Shown: piece by piece, positions 43,675-55,195 of the stretch
How the letters are laid out: each line of letters opens with the position of its first letter
Position numbering within the stretch: the first letter of the stretch is position 1
From: Zoroaster sp. YZ-2022
Taxonomy: Eukaryota; Echinodermata; Asteroidea; Forcipulatida; Zoroasteridae
Reading direction: 5' to 3'
Length of the DNA: 64,000 bases
NCBI GenBank assembly: GCA_029582265.1
Contig: CM055828.1
Location: forward strand, 17,123,430-17,187,429
Notes under the pieces: model-generated
What the model was told of the DNA's origin: nothing
Seen by the model: only the letters and a program-made list of their open reading frames with translations
The model's database searches: none
Position numbers and translations under genes: made by a program

Positions 43675-43911
43675 GGGAATGAATGTCGTATCCGACCGCC
43701 ACTTTTTAAGGGTTTTTGGGGAATTTTTTTGCAACCACTAACCAGTTAAAAAATGATTCTATCGATCGGCTCCAGTCAAAATACCTGATTCTCTTTGAGT
43801 GACCGACAAAATGTAACTCGACTGCAGCAAACTTGTGAAGGCGCCACGCACACAACTGATGCAAACTGCAATGTCTGTGCATTAGTAGTATGCATTGTGT
43901 GTCACTGAGTT

Positions 43912-44345
43912 GTTTATAAATTGGCCCCATAACATGGATACTTTGGTTATGGAGATGTTGTTAAAAATGTTGACAGCACGTGTAATATGGATAAACTTGT
44001 GACGAAGTTAACGGTCATGTTGCTAGTGTTCTTTATGTACTTTCAATATGCATGGACGGTAGTACAGTACCTTGTGTATAGGGGGTGGTGCAATTGCTTA
44101 ATTGTTCCAACCCCCGTTTATAAATTGGCCCCGTAACATGGATACTTTGGTCATGATGTTAAAATGTTGACAGCACGTGTCTTGAGAAGTGGAATGATCA
44201 AGGTGGCCCCGTAATATGGATAATCTTGTGACGAAGTTAGTCATGTTGCTAGTGTTCTTAATGTACTTTCAATAGACACGGACGGTAGTACAGTACCTTG
44301 TGTATAGGGGGTGGTACAATTGCTTAATTGCTCCAACCCCTGAAG
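43912..44345 (+). repeat. About 220-bp tandem duplication
   Basis: TTTATAAATTGGCCCCATAAC at 43912 recurs as TTTATAAATTGGCCCCGTAAC at 44116. Both copies run through GTTGACAGCACGTGT, CTTGTGACGAAGTTA, GGACGGTAGTACAGTACC and GGGGGTGG...CAATTGCTTAATTG. The second has a small insertion. Confidence 0.8.
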
Positions 44346-44529
44346 CATGTGCAAAGCCATGGCATGTACAGCACGGCTTGTAACATTGTTTGCTAACGGT
44401 AGAATAATGGAAACAAATCTCTAACTTAGCTTAACGTTTCCAAAAAGTTTCCTTAAAGTTTCTGAAACATATTTTAAATTAAGCAACATTATCATTTGCG
44501 GTTGAAAATTGAAACTCCTTCGTGTCAGG

Positions 44530-44662
44530 GCGCAACGAAGTTTGAATAGACTGTATGTTTTATGTTTTTCTTTGAATCTCTTGGAACCGGTTCCAACTCG
44601 GAACCAAGTTTTTTTTTGGAACCAAACCGGTTCCTAAAATTGTTGAACCGCCCAAGCCTAAT
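44530..44662. mobile_element. Possible hAT-like end fragment
   Basis: GGAACCGGTTCC palindromes followed by GAACCGCCCAAGCCTA resemble one end of a hAT-type element like those at 4527 and 39086. No matching opposite end was found. Confidence 0.3.
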
Positions 44663-44804
44663 ATACATGTACCATGGAAAGGCAAGTATGCTTAATAACC
44701 TCAATCCTCCAAAATCCTTCACTTTAGCAAAGAGCATGTAGCATGTAACCTCAATCCTCCAAAATCCTTCACTTTAGCAAAGAGGATTTTGGAGGGTTAG
44801 GGTT
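44663..44804. mobile_element. CCTCCAAAATCC-type element fragment
   Basis: ACCATGGAAAGGCAAGTATG and two copies of AACCTCAATCCTCCAAAATC match the elements at 1472-1903 and 12250-12842. It ends GGAGGGTTAGGG before TTAA at about 44801. Confidence 0.55.
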
Positions 44805-45895
44805 AATGTAAGTTATGTTTTGTTGTACATCTCAAGCATTGAGGGTACCCATACATGATACTGAAGGGTCTAGAGCTTTTATCATCTATTTGATGGACAT
44901 GACCATACGAGCGTCTCAGAACCAAACCAATACGCGTAACACGTGCTTCAATGAACACTTATAAATACAATTTTCTCATTTCTCAACAGCTTATCTTCTG
45001 TATAAATTGTCTTTCGTCCAGCGATTTTTACTCTTGCTGTTAACAACATGACGGTGAAATAGAAAAGAGAGAGTTGTATGTATTCAGCAGACTCTGGCTA
45101 CACTTTCGTTATGAGTACTGCTTTCACCTGTAGCTGGAGGTTATTACCATAGCCATCATGTGTGAGTACTTGTTCAACTCCTGAGTCAGTATGTCCCATC
45201 GGGTATGTGACGGATGCCCCTGCTGCTTGCAACGCGCTGCTTGCAACGCGCTGGGTAGAAAGTCTTTCCTAGGTTCAATATGTCTTCACTTTCTTAGTTA
45301 ATAACAAGACAGTTGTTTTTTACTTTGATAAAAACCATGCTGTCGGGATAGCCTGGATGTCTCATGCTCACAAGTTCAAGTCCGTCCGTAGGAGTTTGTC
45401 TAATCACAGACTCTTAGGTATATGTTGGTCACGTTCATTTGCGCGCTATTTGCCAAACTGTTTGTTGATACATTACTTATCAAAAACAACTAGACTTTTT
45501 TTTGGCTTGTCATTGTTTATCCAGGCTAGATATCGTGATGTCAACTCTAAAAATAGACATTTAACGATGTGAGCTTTCCAATGGTACCATACATGTATGG
45601 CAGGAATTAATCAAAATGGTCAAAACAATGCTTCAAAAAAGCATAAAATGTTATTCGTTTTGGGAGTTAACAGTTGCGGTTTGCTGGGCTTTGGGGAAAA
45701 AGGTCACAAAACACGCTTCAGAAATCATCTTTTTTTTCAACTTTATTGACATTTCTTCAAAAAAGTAAAATAACTGATAATCTTTTATATTTGGGCCATC
45801 TAAAAATACCCAAACCCCAAAATCGGTTTTCATATGAATTTTCTCAATGTAAACACTTTCTGGAGTCGATAACGCAGAAACGTGTGTTGGGGATA
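44805..45895. other. No gene recognised
   Basis: Includes a short direct repeat (CTTGCAACGCGCTG, twice at 45225-45250). The open frames at 45651-45988 overlap on both strands and have no identified domain. Confidence 0.4.
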
Positions 45896-46080
45896 TTTCT
45901 GATTTCGCTGGAACGGGCCACAATTGCTTCTCTCCACCCAGGAGTGTATAAATGGGTACCGGCAATAGCTGGGGAAAGTAACCTGTGATAGACTGGCATC
46001 CCGTCCAGGGAGAATAGAAATATTCTCAGTCGTTTCATAAACACCAGTCTGATGAGCCAACGTGGCTTGGGACAGACTTG
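45896..46080 (+). mobile_element. SINE-like tail of a second family
   Basis: CAATTGCTTCTCTCCACCCAGG resembles the SINE body, but it continues GTGATAGACTGGCATCCCGT CCAGGG, a motif common at the 3' end of other animal tRNA-SINE/LINE tails. No head is seen. Confidence 0.4.
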
Positions 46081-46096
46081 ACTTTACCGTAATTAA

Positions 46097-46408
46097 CCCT
46101 CCTGCACATGGAGGCCACTCCGATCCACAAAATTCTGCTCTTGAGCAACCTTCAGTACATACATGTACAAGCCTGCTGTCCTTTCCAAGTAATCTTACAA
46201 AATCAACTGTGTGTCACCCAAGGCCACTGTAAATGTTTGAACATATTAGTATGGCCTACAATGTATTGATGGGAGACCACCTTACCCTGCAATCTCAGTG
46301 GTGTGACAGTATACAGAAGGGTAACCATAGGAGGCCACTGGCAACAGCTAAAATGGCTTGGAGTGGCCTGAATGGGTTGTTTCAAAAATTGCACTGATTG
46401 TAGGAGGG
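46097..46408 (+). mobile_element. TTAA MITE, family B (copy 2)
   Basis: TTAA at 46093-46096; right site mutated to TTAC (46409-46412). Ends CCCTCCTGCACATGG and TTGTAGGAGGG. Same length (312 bp) and order of blocks as 6431-6742. Confidence 0.78.
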
Positions 46409-46759
46409 TTACATGTAATTGGTTTTCAAGTACCAAAGTAAAAATCAAAGAAAAACTTGCATCCTCCATCATTATAATAAACAGTAAATGGCAAAGAAAC
46501 ATTGCAAATGAAGATATGTGTCCTCTTGGTCTTAAACAAAAAGTTTTTTGCCTCTCCTGTTGATGTTTTAACTTCGTGTAACTCAATGCTGTATAAAATC
46601 ACAAGACCAGGTTTGGTCATTGAACTCGTGCACTGAACTAACACTCAAATCACTAGACTTGATCCAGTGGTCTAGTTAGTTTTCAGGTCCTGCATTACCG
46701 CATCAAATCCTGCATGGTAAATTTTCTTTGTTCACTAAAACAAAACAAGTTTGTATTAA

Positions 46760-47545
46760 TCCTAACCCCCCTAGCTATTTTGGCTATGAACCTTCCTGAA
46801 TATGCCAAAATCCAACACCATGCAGTAATACTACCACCCAACTGTTGGACTTACATGTACATGTAGCTGGAAGTGGGACACCCGGCCCCATGCAAAGTAT
46901 CCCTGTCTGGGCTATACAGTACTGAGTCCATCAAAATACAACACCATGCAGTAACACTACCACCCAACTGTTGGACTTAGCTGGAATTGGGACACCCGGC
47001 CCCATGTAAAGTATCCCTGTCTGGGCTATACAGTACTGAGTCCATCAAAATACCACACCATGCAGTAACACTACCACCCAACTGTTGGACTTAGCTAGAA
47101 TTGGGACACCCGACCCCATGTAAAGTATCCCTGTCTGGGCTATACAGTACTGAGTCCATCAAAATACAACACCATGCAGTAACACTACCACCCAACTGTT
47201 GGACTTAGCTGGAATTGGGACACCCGGCCCCATGTAAAGTATCCCTGTCTGGGCTATACAGTACAGAGTCCATCAAAATACAACACCATGCAGTAACACT
47301 ACCACCCAACTGTTGGACTTAGCTAGAATTGGGACACCCGACCCCATGTAAAGTATCCCTGTCTGGGCTATACAGTACTGAGTCCATCAAAATACAACAC
47401 CATGCAGTAACACTACCACCCAACTGTTGGACTTAGCTAGAATTGGGACACCCGGCCCCATGTAAAGTATCCCTGTCTGGGCTATACAGTACAGAGTCCA
47501 TCAAAATACAACAAACCCTGCTGTTGGAGTTTGGGGTGGTTAGGA
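46760..47545 (+). mobile_element. TTAA MITE, CCTAACC ends, with expanded 114-bp interior
   Basis: TTAA at 46756-46759 and 47546-47549. Ends TCCTAACCCCCCTAG and GGGTGGTTAGGA. The interior equals that of 51045-51256 (reverse orientation) except that its core unit is present six times instead of once. Confidence 0.8.
46813..47509 (+). repeat. 114-bp tandem array, six units, inside a MITE
   Basis: Units start CAACACCATGCAGTAACAC near 46813, 46939, 47053, 47167, 47281 and 47395 and run through CCCAACTGTTGGACTTAGCT, GGGACACCCGGCCCCATGT and TCCCTGTCTGGGCTATACAG. The first unit carries a 12-bp ACATGTACATGT insertion. Units differ by few bases, which suggests recent amplification or homogenisation. 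Confidence 0.92.
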
Positions 47546-47549
47546 TTAA

Positions 47550-48164
47550 AGTTATTTTGAGAGGAACAATAATAAATCAGGCCTAAATGTAAACAATGTG
47601 TGATTTCAGGTGTGATTTAATTTTCGCATTGATTTTTTAAAAATTTAATTAGATTTTACAATTTTGATTAAGAGTCCTTGGGTAAATTGTGATTTATGGA
47701 CAGATCTGTTTTTTATATTGTTGACCTATGTGTTGTTTAAAATGACAGTACGAAGTCTAGTTTTCACACTGAAGCCTACATAGTGTTGTTGCCCCTGAAA
47801 ATGTCCATAATAGTACTGGAAAAGTCCAGGAAAAGTCATGGAGTTTCATCTGTTATGGTGGTGGTGGTGAAACTGTAGGGACCCTGAAGTACGATGAATC
47901 ATTTCCTGCACAACACTTCCTGGCTCGTTGCTCCCTGACTGTCAAAATATTTTCATTTGTGAGTAAAAGCGAACTTAAGTTTCCATACCGATTGTTCCCA
48001 GTGCAGACTGGAATTACATGAAAATTGATCCTTGTACAGTGTATTTCACTTTCAAAATGAGATAATTAAGAGAAAAAAAATCTGTATCACACAATGATTT
48101 TGTGTACATTTTCAGGTCAAATATTACCTGGGATGCCCACTTTAACCCTAACCCTCTTCAATTC
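47550..48164. other. No gene recognised
   Basis: AT-rich. A TTTAACCCTAACCCTC word at about 48141 resembles a bare element end. Confidence 0.4.
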
Positions 48165-48168
48165 TTAA

Positions 48169-48475
48169 CCCTCCTACAATCAGTGCAATTTTTGAAACAA
48201 CCCATTCAGGCCACTCCAAGCCATTAGCTGTTGCCAGTGGCCTCCTATGGTTTAATCCTTCTGTGCACTGTCACACCACTGAGATTTGCAGGGTAAGGTG
48301 GTCTCCCATTGATACATTGCAGGCCATACTAATATGTTCAAACATTTACAGTGGCCTTGGGTGACACACAGTTGATTTTGTAAGATTACTTGGAAAGGAC
48401 AGCAGGCTTGTATGTACTAAAGGTTGGTGAAGAACATATTGAAAATTTAGTGGATCGGAGTGGCCTCCATGTGTA
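48169..48475 (-). mobile_element. TTAA MITE, family B (copy 3, reversed, one end lost)
   Basis: TTAA at 48165-48168 with end CCCTCCTACAATCAG. The interior is the reverse complement of 6431-6742. The other end should read CATGTGTAGGAGGG but is replaced after CATGTGTA by unrelated GTACATGTAC-rich sequence. Confidence 0.72.
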
Positions 48476-48572
48476 ATACATGTACATTGTACACATTTTT
48501 TGTACACTGATATAATGTACATGTACACATCAGTATGAACCTTGTGGTTTGTACACACAGCATTGGAATGTA

Positions 48573-49974
48573 GCAGGCCTGGAATTACAATTTTTTTAGG
48601 GCAAGGCCACTTTGGCCTTGGAGCAAGCCAAGTTTTGGAGGGCACCAAGGCCAGTTGATAGGGCACCAAGGCCAAATTATGAAAAATAGAAAAGGCACGA
48701 AGGCCATTAAGTTATTAGTTTAATACAAGAGTTGTAAAACAAATTACAACTAACGATATGCACGAAGTTGTTTGGTTTTCTGTTAGTTTTTAATTTATTT
48801 TTTAAAGGCCTCTTTATTGAATATGTGTACTGTCCAAGATGATAATCTAAATCTGTTCCTTGTTTTAAATACCTTTGAGAAATCCTAACAAAAGAATATC
48901 ACTGTCAATGAAATATAAATGAGGGAAAATGTAACCTGTGAATAAAGCATTACAATGAGCGGCTTAGCCTATACAACATGCAGGAATGATTAAGGGGGAG
49001 AATATTGATAAATCATATCTTATTCATAAACAAACTGTAACGTACGTTACGTTAGTCGCTAGGCCCTAAATTGTTTGTTTAATTTAAAAAAATAAATATG
49101 TTTCGATTTTTCCTTGTCCATACGTTTGTTTCTTTCTCTAGTCTAGCTAGGCTGTGGTGTTCCTCCATATCCACACTTGTTTGCTTACATGTGACATAAT
49201 CAGGCTAGGCACATTTAATGATTATAAACAATCAATTGCACAGCAGAATATGGACTCGGAGATTTCTGACCCTTTCACTGTGCGTTTAATTTTTCTTGAC
49301 AATAATCAATGCTGTACCCCAAAAAATGATAGGCTTAAAGTTAACGTTAACGTTAGTTAGTATTTAGTAATAGTAGGCCTTATTTATAAAACTTTTTTTA
49401 AAAGTATAATATAAGAAAAAAAACTTACCCAAAGAAGAAGTCTAATTTCTTGCATTTGGCAGCAGAGCTTTCAAACTCGTCTATGACAGATCGCTTCAAG
49501 CGCTCTTTTCGCGGCATTGTTGTTTGTTTAGGCCTTATTAATTTTCTCGAAAAGTTTTTCAAGCAACGATAGCTTTTTCATACGTTAAAAGTTTTCCATT
49601 CACAAACCAGCTGCACACGTCGTATACCACGTGATTTATACACGGCGTGAAAACTCCACCGATAGAGGGCGCTTGTACAGTAACAGCGCCCTCTGTTCGT
49701 GTGTGCAGTGTTTATGCGGAAGGAAATCACGATAGAAGAACAGTGTGTGTTGCGAGACTCTGACTCGTGAATGGATTGCGCTGGATATTATAAGATACAT
49801 CGCGTTCGAAAATAGAAATGTATGTAAAATTGAAATTATATTAAAAGGGCACGACGGCCAAGGGGGGAAAAGGGCACGGCAATTATGGCCGTGAAGATGG
49901 TATTTTCTTGAGGGGCACCACGGCCAGTTACAAGGGCATCGACGGCCATGGCCGTCGTGTAATTCCAGGCCTGC
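48573..49974 (-). mobile_element. 1.4-kb TIR DNA transposon relic with 6-bp target duplication
   Basis: Perfect 17-bp inverted ends GCAGGCCTGGAATTACA; AATGTA abuts both (48567-48572 and 49975-49980). Both subterminal regions carry many GGGCAC(C)AAGGCC / GGCCGTGG words. A coding first exon with donor (49429-49517) lies on the minus strand and no further transposase exon is present. It is a deleted derivative of an autonomous element; superfamily uncertain, hAT-like ends but a 6-bp duplication. Confidence 0.72.
49429..49517 (-). pseudogene. First coding exon of a deleted transposase gene (putative)
   Basis: On the minus strand ATG at 49517 follows AACAAACAACA and opens 29 codons, MPRKERLKRSVIDEFESSAA then KCKKLDFFF, ending at donor GG followed by GTAAGT (GT 49428-49427). 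A basic Lys/Arg start followed by a short acidic/serine stretch and KLDFFF resembles the beginning of hAT-type transposases, but this is pattern memory only. Downstream (lower coordinates) no conserved coding blocks remain before the element end. It lies entirely inside the TIR element at 48573-49974. Confidence 0.45.
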
Positions 49975-49980
49975 AATGTA

Positions 49981-51040
49981 CGTTCATACATGTACTTGTA
50001 CGGGGGATATGCTTGAAACAAGATTATGTAATACAAACATAGTGGGTTATTTTGTGATACAAAAGTACTTGAAAAGACAAAGAGGCGGATTTAAGTAAGT
50101 TTTCCCCGTTTGTCAACTGTGCCCTGTAAGGCGAAGTCAATTCCATGATGTTCTTTTGTCATAGGGCACTTTGATCAGACTCCACCCAATACGTTGTGTA
50201 GTAAACGCCCTTGCTAAGTTCATTTGATACATGTGGTACGATGTACATGTAATTTCCTGATTACAGAATTAACTGAATTTAATTTTATAAACTTAGTCAC
50301 TGTGAAATGGTGATATGACATGCTTTCAGTTTTGAGAAAATGCGAGAGATGTATTGGAAATGGATCGTGGCCGTGTTCCATTTTCCACATTAGAATGCAT
50401 GCAAGCAAATCTGAATGCATTTTCACTATTTTCTCGTTAACGACACAAGAAATAATGAACCTGAATCTTTCACAGGTTGGTTTAATACATACGTAGTTCT
50501 TCATTCTTATAAAGTACAAGCTAAGTTACTCAATCATGATCAGGTGTTCAATCATTGTTTTGGTTTAAAGTGCTTCCATTTTGAGGAACTTCATTGAGGG
50601 AAGAAGCAAGGTATTCACATTATATACAATGTAAATGTACATTGTACACTGTATTTACAGTATAATGCCTGAAAACCTGTACAAACCAGTAACCAATCTG
50701 TGAAAGTTAAAGCTTGCTGCGTGAATTGGATCACATGTTTTTCAGAGGGTTGAGAAAATTAATTTCCTCTCTAAAAATGGTAATATACATGTATAGGGCA
50801 GTGATCTTGTTCATAGTGGGCAATACTGTCCAGAATTTGCCGGATTGTGACTTATATGAAAATTGTGTGTACATATACATGTACATTACTTGTACGGTAC
50901 AACTACATGTATGTAATACATGTATGTGTAATTCTCAAAAACCAACTTACATGTAGTAACACCAAGTGTAGGTAAAGCATAAACAGCTATATGGTGCAGA
51001 TTAATAGTTTGGTCCTGTGGGTTTGGTTTCAAGTTATTAA
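49981..51040. other. No gene recognised
   Basis: AT-rich; GTACATGT words cluster at 50620-50650 and 50870-50930. Open frames lack domains. Confidence 0.45.
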
Positions 51041-51044
51041 TTAA

Positions 51045-51256
51045 CCCTAACCGCCCCAAGCCTTTCAAACTCCAACAGCAGGGTTTGTTGTATTTTGATG
51101 GACTCAGTACTGTCTAGACAGGGATACTTTACATGGGGCCTGGGTGTCCCAATTCCAGCTAAGTCCAACCAACAGTTGGGTGGTAGTGTTGCTGCATGGT
51201 GTTGGATTTTGGTGGATTCAAGCAGCTTCTTAGCCAAAATAGCTAGGGAGTTAGGG
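51045..51256 (-). mobile_element. TTAA MITE, CCCTAACC ends, single-unit interior
   Basis: TTAA at 51041-51044 and 51257-51260. Ends CCCTAACCGCCCC and CTAGGGAGTTAGGG. Reverse complement matches both flanks and one 114-bp unit of 46760-47545, giving the unexpanded state of that element. Confidence 0.82.
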
Positions 51257-51260
51257 TTAA

Positions 51261-51769
51261 TGACAGCTTTTGGTGAATGTGCAGCTTTGTAGAAACTGTG
51301 ATACATGTAGGATGGTCTGCCAGTGCTGAATAGACTCTCCAAATTATGAACGACGAAACAATGAATTGTGTTATTCCAGGTTCACTGTTGATTTACCCGT
51401 TTCCTTCTTGCTGATTGTCTGTTCATAGATATTTGAGACACATACAAATGTACAGGTTCTCCAGTGTGCATATATTATGCACAGTTTTGCAGGTTACTGT
51501 TTTTACACACCATTGTTCAAATATGTACAACATAGGCAGACCCTTATTATGTGACGAATAGTAAACATACATGTATACCATCACTATCAGTTATGTAAAT
51601 AGTAACTACATTATATGTACAATTATCGAATGTACATGTACTGAATGCACAGTACATGTATATATGCTTATTTTTAATGCATTCTATTTAATTTATGCCG
51701 TGTCCATACTGTGAATCCTGTGGTCAGTGCTCAATTGCAGATATCAATAGTCTTGACATATGCATTTAT
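51261..51769. other. No gene recognised
   Basis: AT-rich, with several TGTACATG/TACATGTA words at 51570-51665. Confidence 0.45.
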
Positions 51770-51773
51770 TTAA

Positions 51774-52027
51774 CCAGTTCGCGTCGGAGGCCGTGTATAC
51801 ACGGAAATTTTTTTTACACCACGGATCGGAGAGCGTCTAAACACGCCATAGGAAACTACGGAATATTTGTATGCATGCTCGGTTGACGTGGCAACGAGCC
51901 GAGCGTACAGTGACATGCTCGGTAGATGTGGCCATGCGCTGTGGAAGCTTCCATTAACGTGTTTGTGTGGGAAAAAGAAACCCGCACAGGGGCCCAGAAA
52001 AACTTTTTTATTCCCGACGCGAACTGG
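51774..52027. mobile_element. TTAA MITE, CCAGTTCGCGTCGG ends (copy 2)
   Basis: TTAA at 51770-51773 and 52028-52031. Ends CCAGTTCGCGTCGG and CGACGCGAACTGG. Interior is the reverse complement of 33887-34130 with small indels. Confidence 0.8.
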
Positions 52028-52031
52028 TTAA

Positions 52032-52777
52032 GGCAGTTGTTGTATTACGTTTACATACACGTATATATGTACACTGTACATCAAGTGATCAACGCACAAT
52101 GCGTGACAAGGCATTGAGCCAAACATTGCATAGTATGCAAGTTTCTTTTGCGTCTGAGCTGACTCACATGCTTAAATATACATGTACATGTAATAGTTGG
52201 GGTTTATAAACCAACATGATTTTTGTTTAGTGTTTAGTGACCAAATCTTTTCCAAAAACATTTCCCCAGTTCCAAAAATGTACCCTATGAATTGGCATAA
52301 AATAAATAAAAAAACAACATTTTACAAGTATTTACCTTAATTTTCTAACCAGAACTGTATTACATTGTACCAACAAGTGTGCCACTCGTGTACTAAACTA
52401 GTCCACGGCATAGTTACTCCAAGAACAATGGTCTCAAGAAGAAGCAGTTTCTCATAACTCTGAAATGTTAAGGTTCATTCTTTTAAACAGGGTTATGATA
52501 TAATTTGTTTTTACATTAACGTCTTTTGTCGTCACAGATTTGTGTGTGGCAAATTTAAATGAACATATCGGATAGTGCATGACCAACAATATCAATGTGT
52601 GTACTCTCATAGAATGTTGGTTTGTTACTTGGTGTCGTGTGAAAGCTTGCGAAAGCAGTCACTCGTGACATGATAAGATAAACAATCCTTGCTCGTAAAA
52701 TTCATCTCAAGGAATCTATGTTTTTTGTGTGAAAAGGGCTTTAATCATTGGAAAACCTCTATTCTGTTGTGTCTTAC
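52032..52777. other. No gene recognised
   Basis: AT-rich without supported features. Confidence 0.45.
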
Positions 52778-52781
52778 TCAA

Positions 52782-53091
52782 CCCTCCTACACATGGAGGC
52801 CACTCCGAACCACAAAATTCTGTTCGTAAGCAACCTTCAGTACATACATGTACAAGCCTGCTGTCCTTTCCAAGTAATCTTACAAAATCAAATGTGTGCC
52901 AACCAAGGCCACTGTAAATGTTTGAACATATTAGTATGGCCTGCAATGTATCGATAGGAGACCACTTTACCCTGTAATCTCAGTGGTGTGACAGTACACA
53001 GAAGGGTAATCATAGGAGGCCACTGGCAACAGCTAATGGCTTGGAGTGGCCTGAATGAGTTGTTTCAGAAATTGCACTGATTGCAGGAGGC
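52782..53091 (+). mobile_element. TTAA MITE, family B (copy 4)
   Basis: Left site mutated to TCAA (52778-52781), right TTAA at 53092-53095. Ends CCCTCCTACACATGG and TTGCAGGAGGC. Blocks in the same order as 6431-6742. Confidence 0.75.
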
Positions 53092-53177
53092 TTAATTAAT
53101 GTGGCTAAACAACTGACATGTGAAAGATTACGCTTATTTTTTACATTGTCTTGTAACAAACAAAAACTGTATTAAAA

Positions 53178-53542
53178 CCCTCCTATAGGTTTAACACTCA
53201 AAGACACTCAAAATTTGTATGTCTCTCTTAACCCATTGACTTTGTGCAGTGCACTCAAATACATGCAAGCACATGTGGCTGTGATAGGAGGTCAAACCCC
53301 AAGACACTCAAAAGTTGTATGTAACACCCAACCCATTGACTTTGTGCAGTGCATTCAAATAAATGCAAGGACATGTGGCTAGGATACGTCAAACCAAAAC
53401 CACTCGACAGTACATGTACATACACAGCTCTGTGTGACTCTGTGGTTTGACCTACCAATTGGCAATGCAACCAAAAATACTCAAGTGACTGTCTGTGGGT
53501 GCGATGCTGACTGGGCCAAATTTCAGCCTGGGCATAGGAGGG
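53178..53542. mobile_element. TTAA MITE, CCCTCCTATAGG ends, family D
   Basis: Right TTAA at 53543-53546 after GGCATAGGAGGG; left end CCCTCCTATAGG after TTAAAA. The interior has a direct repeat of about 115 bp (CAAGACACTCAAAA..GTATGT, CCCATTGACTTTGTGCAGTG at 53231 and 53333). The same nine terminal bases as families A-C enclose a fourth unrelated interior. Confidence 0.7.
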
Positions 53543-53911
53543 TTAAATTAATTCTAATTTGGATTTCTGTACATTTGTAGAACCAGGTTTACGTACATGT
53601 ACATGTACAGTACACTAGATGTACATTTAATAGGGAAATAACATTTAACTACAATGTATTCTTAAATATATGTGAAATATATATAATATATCAGGTCAGT
53701 TTCTCCATATAAATCTACTTTGTGTACAACCACATAAAAGGCTTACATGTATGTCCCGTTAATTGTGTGATCCCCGCTACTGCCGTTACCCGGGTTGTTT
53801 GTATCTGACCGGGGCTTGATCCCTGGCTACTCGGCAGATATGGTTTGGCCTCTGACCTGGCCCCATAGAGCAATAGATAAGTGGCATAAGCTGACCGCCC
53901 ACCAACATAGG

Positions 53912-53984
53912 GGCTGGTTAGCTCAGTTGGTAGAGCGCTCGTACGGTAATCGAGAGGTCGCGGGTTCGAGTCCGGCATCAGCCA
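53912..53984 (+). pseudogene. tRNA-like gene, probably pseudo (anticodon-position GGT)
   Basis: A 73-nt cloverleaf is readable: acceptor GGCTGGT/ATCAGCC, D-stem GCTC/GAGC with A-box TTAGCTCAGTTGG, anticodon stem CTCGT/TCGAG, T-arm GCGGG-TTCGAGT-CCGGC. Problems: position 33 is C rather than U, the last anticodon-stem pair is T-T and one T-stem pair is G-G. A TTTTT terminator follows at once. It is therefore more likely a tRNA pseudogene or a Pol III SINE head than a working tRNA. A reverse-oriented SINE tail begins 25 bp downstream. Confidence 0.6.
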
Positions 53985-54008
53985 ATTTTTCTTTGCTCGC
54001 TACCGGTT

Positions 54009-54375
54009 TATAATAATAATAATAATGTGTGGACTTATATAGCGCACGTATCCACCAACTGAGTGGTGCTCAAGGCGCATTATATTATTACCCCTGCTCA
54101 TAAGACTCATAAGGCTCATACATTGTAAATCATTCCTGAAACCATCTCAGCTCCCTGGGGAGTATACAGCTCAATTGCTGCCATTACAGCGCATATAGGG
54201 CTAATCAACCAACTCTGCCCTCACAGGTACCCATTTAACTCCTGGGTGGAGAGAAGCAATTATGGTTAAGTGTCTTGCTCAAGGACACAAGTGTCACGGC
54301 CGGGATTCGAACCCACATTCTGCTGCTAACACCAGAACTTGAGTCCGGTAAGCTAGACCGCTCGGCCACGACACT
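54009..54375 (-). mobile_element. Full-length tRNA-derived SINE
   Basis: (ATA)n tail at 54009-54026, intact body and intact head ending CTCGGCCACGACACTC at 54375. This is the cleanest reference copy of the family in the window. Confidence 0.88.
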
Positions 54376-55195
54376 CAACTTGACACCAAAGGTTTAAATA
54401 TTGTAGGTTAAACTCTGATTGTCTTTAAATGCTAGTTGGAGAAAATATAAACATGTACATGTATCAAAGGTACATGTACTATGCACTACCTTGAAGAATA
54501 AACAGAAACAAAAGTCAAATGAATTGTAAACTGAGTACTACACTCTTGATTTAAGCGAGACAGAAGGGTAGTGTACTTTTCTTTCTCAGTTTCTGTACGT
54601 AAGTATACATACATACATGTGTATGTACAAATCATTCATAATCCTAAACAGGAAACAAACTCAGAGGAATTAAAAAAAAACCCACAGTCATTGCTGCCTA
54701 TGACATGCTAGTTGATACTGAGAATGTACATTTATATTTTCATTCATGTGAATAAATGTCCACAGGTGACTGCATAATCCAATTAGAGATTGATGACTTG
54801 AACAGCATGCGCAATTGTTCATCTACTACTGTAGGATACATTGTACGTTCATGTAAATATACGGTGTACTTAATCCATTGTACATGTCATTGACGTTAAG
54901 TAGGTTTTGAAATGAACCAGTAGAATGAAAACTATTACAAGTTGTGACAACAAAGGTAAGTGAAAACATGTATTTGAATATCCGCTCATTGCACATCATA
55001 GCCCTCACCCCTTAATCAGTGAAAATGATCCTAGTTTCCTAAGTCCAGAGCACTTCACAGCTCCATTTATGGTTTGTATTGTACATGTACATGTACATGT
55101 ATGTAGTCTGTACAATACGTCAGGACTTGATATCCAGAGAGATTTATTCTATAGTAATCTTTTACACTGAATAGAGTCAATAGAGCACACTAGAA
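54376..55195. other. No gene recognised
   Basis: AT-rich. TACATGTACATGTACATGTA runs at about 55080-55103. Confidence 0.45.

Noticed and set aside
53715..53978. Minus-strand ORF beginning MPDSNPRP as a protein
   Set aside because: It is the antisense of the tRNA-like sequence, a common false gene.
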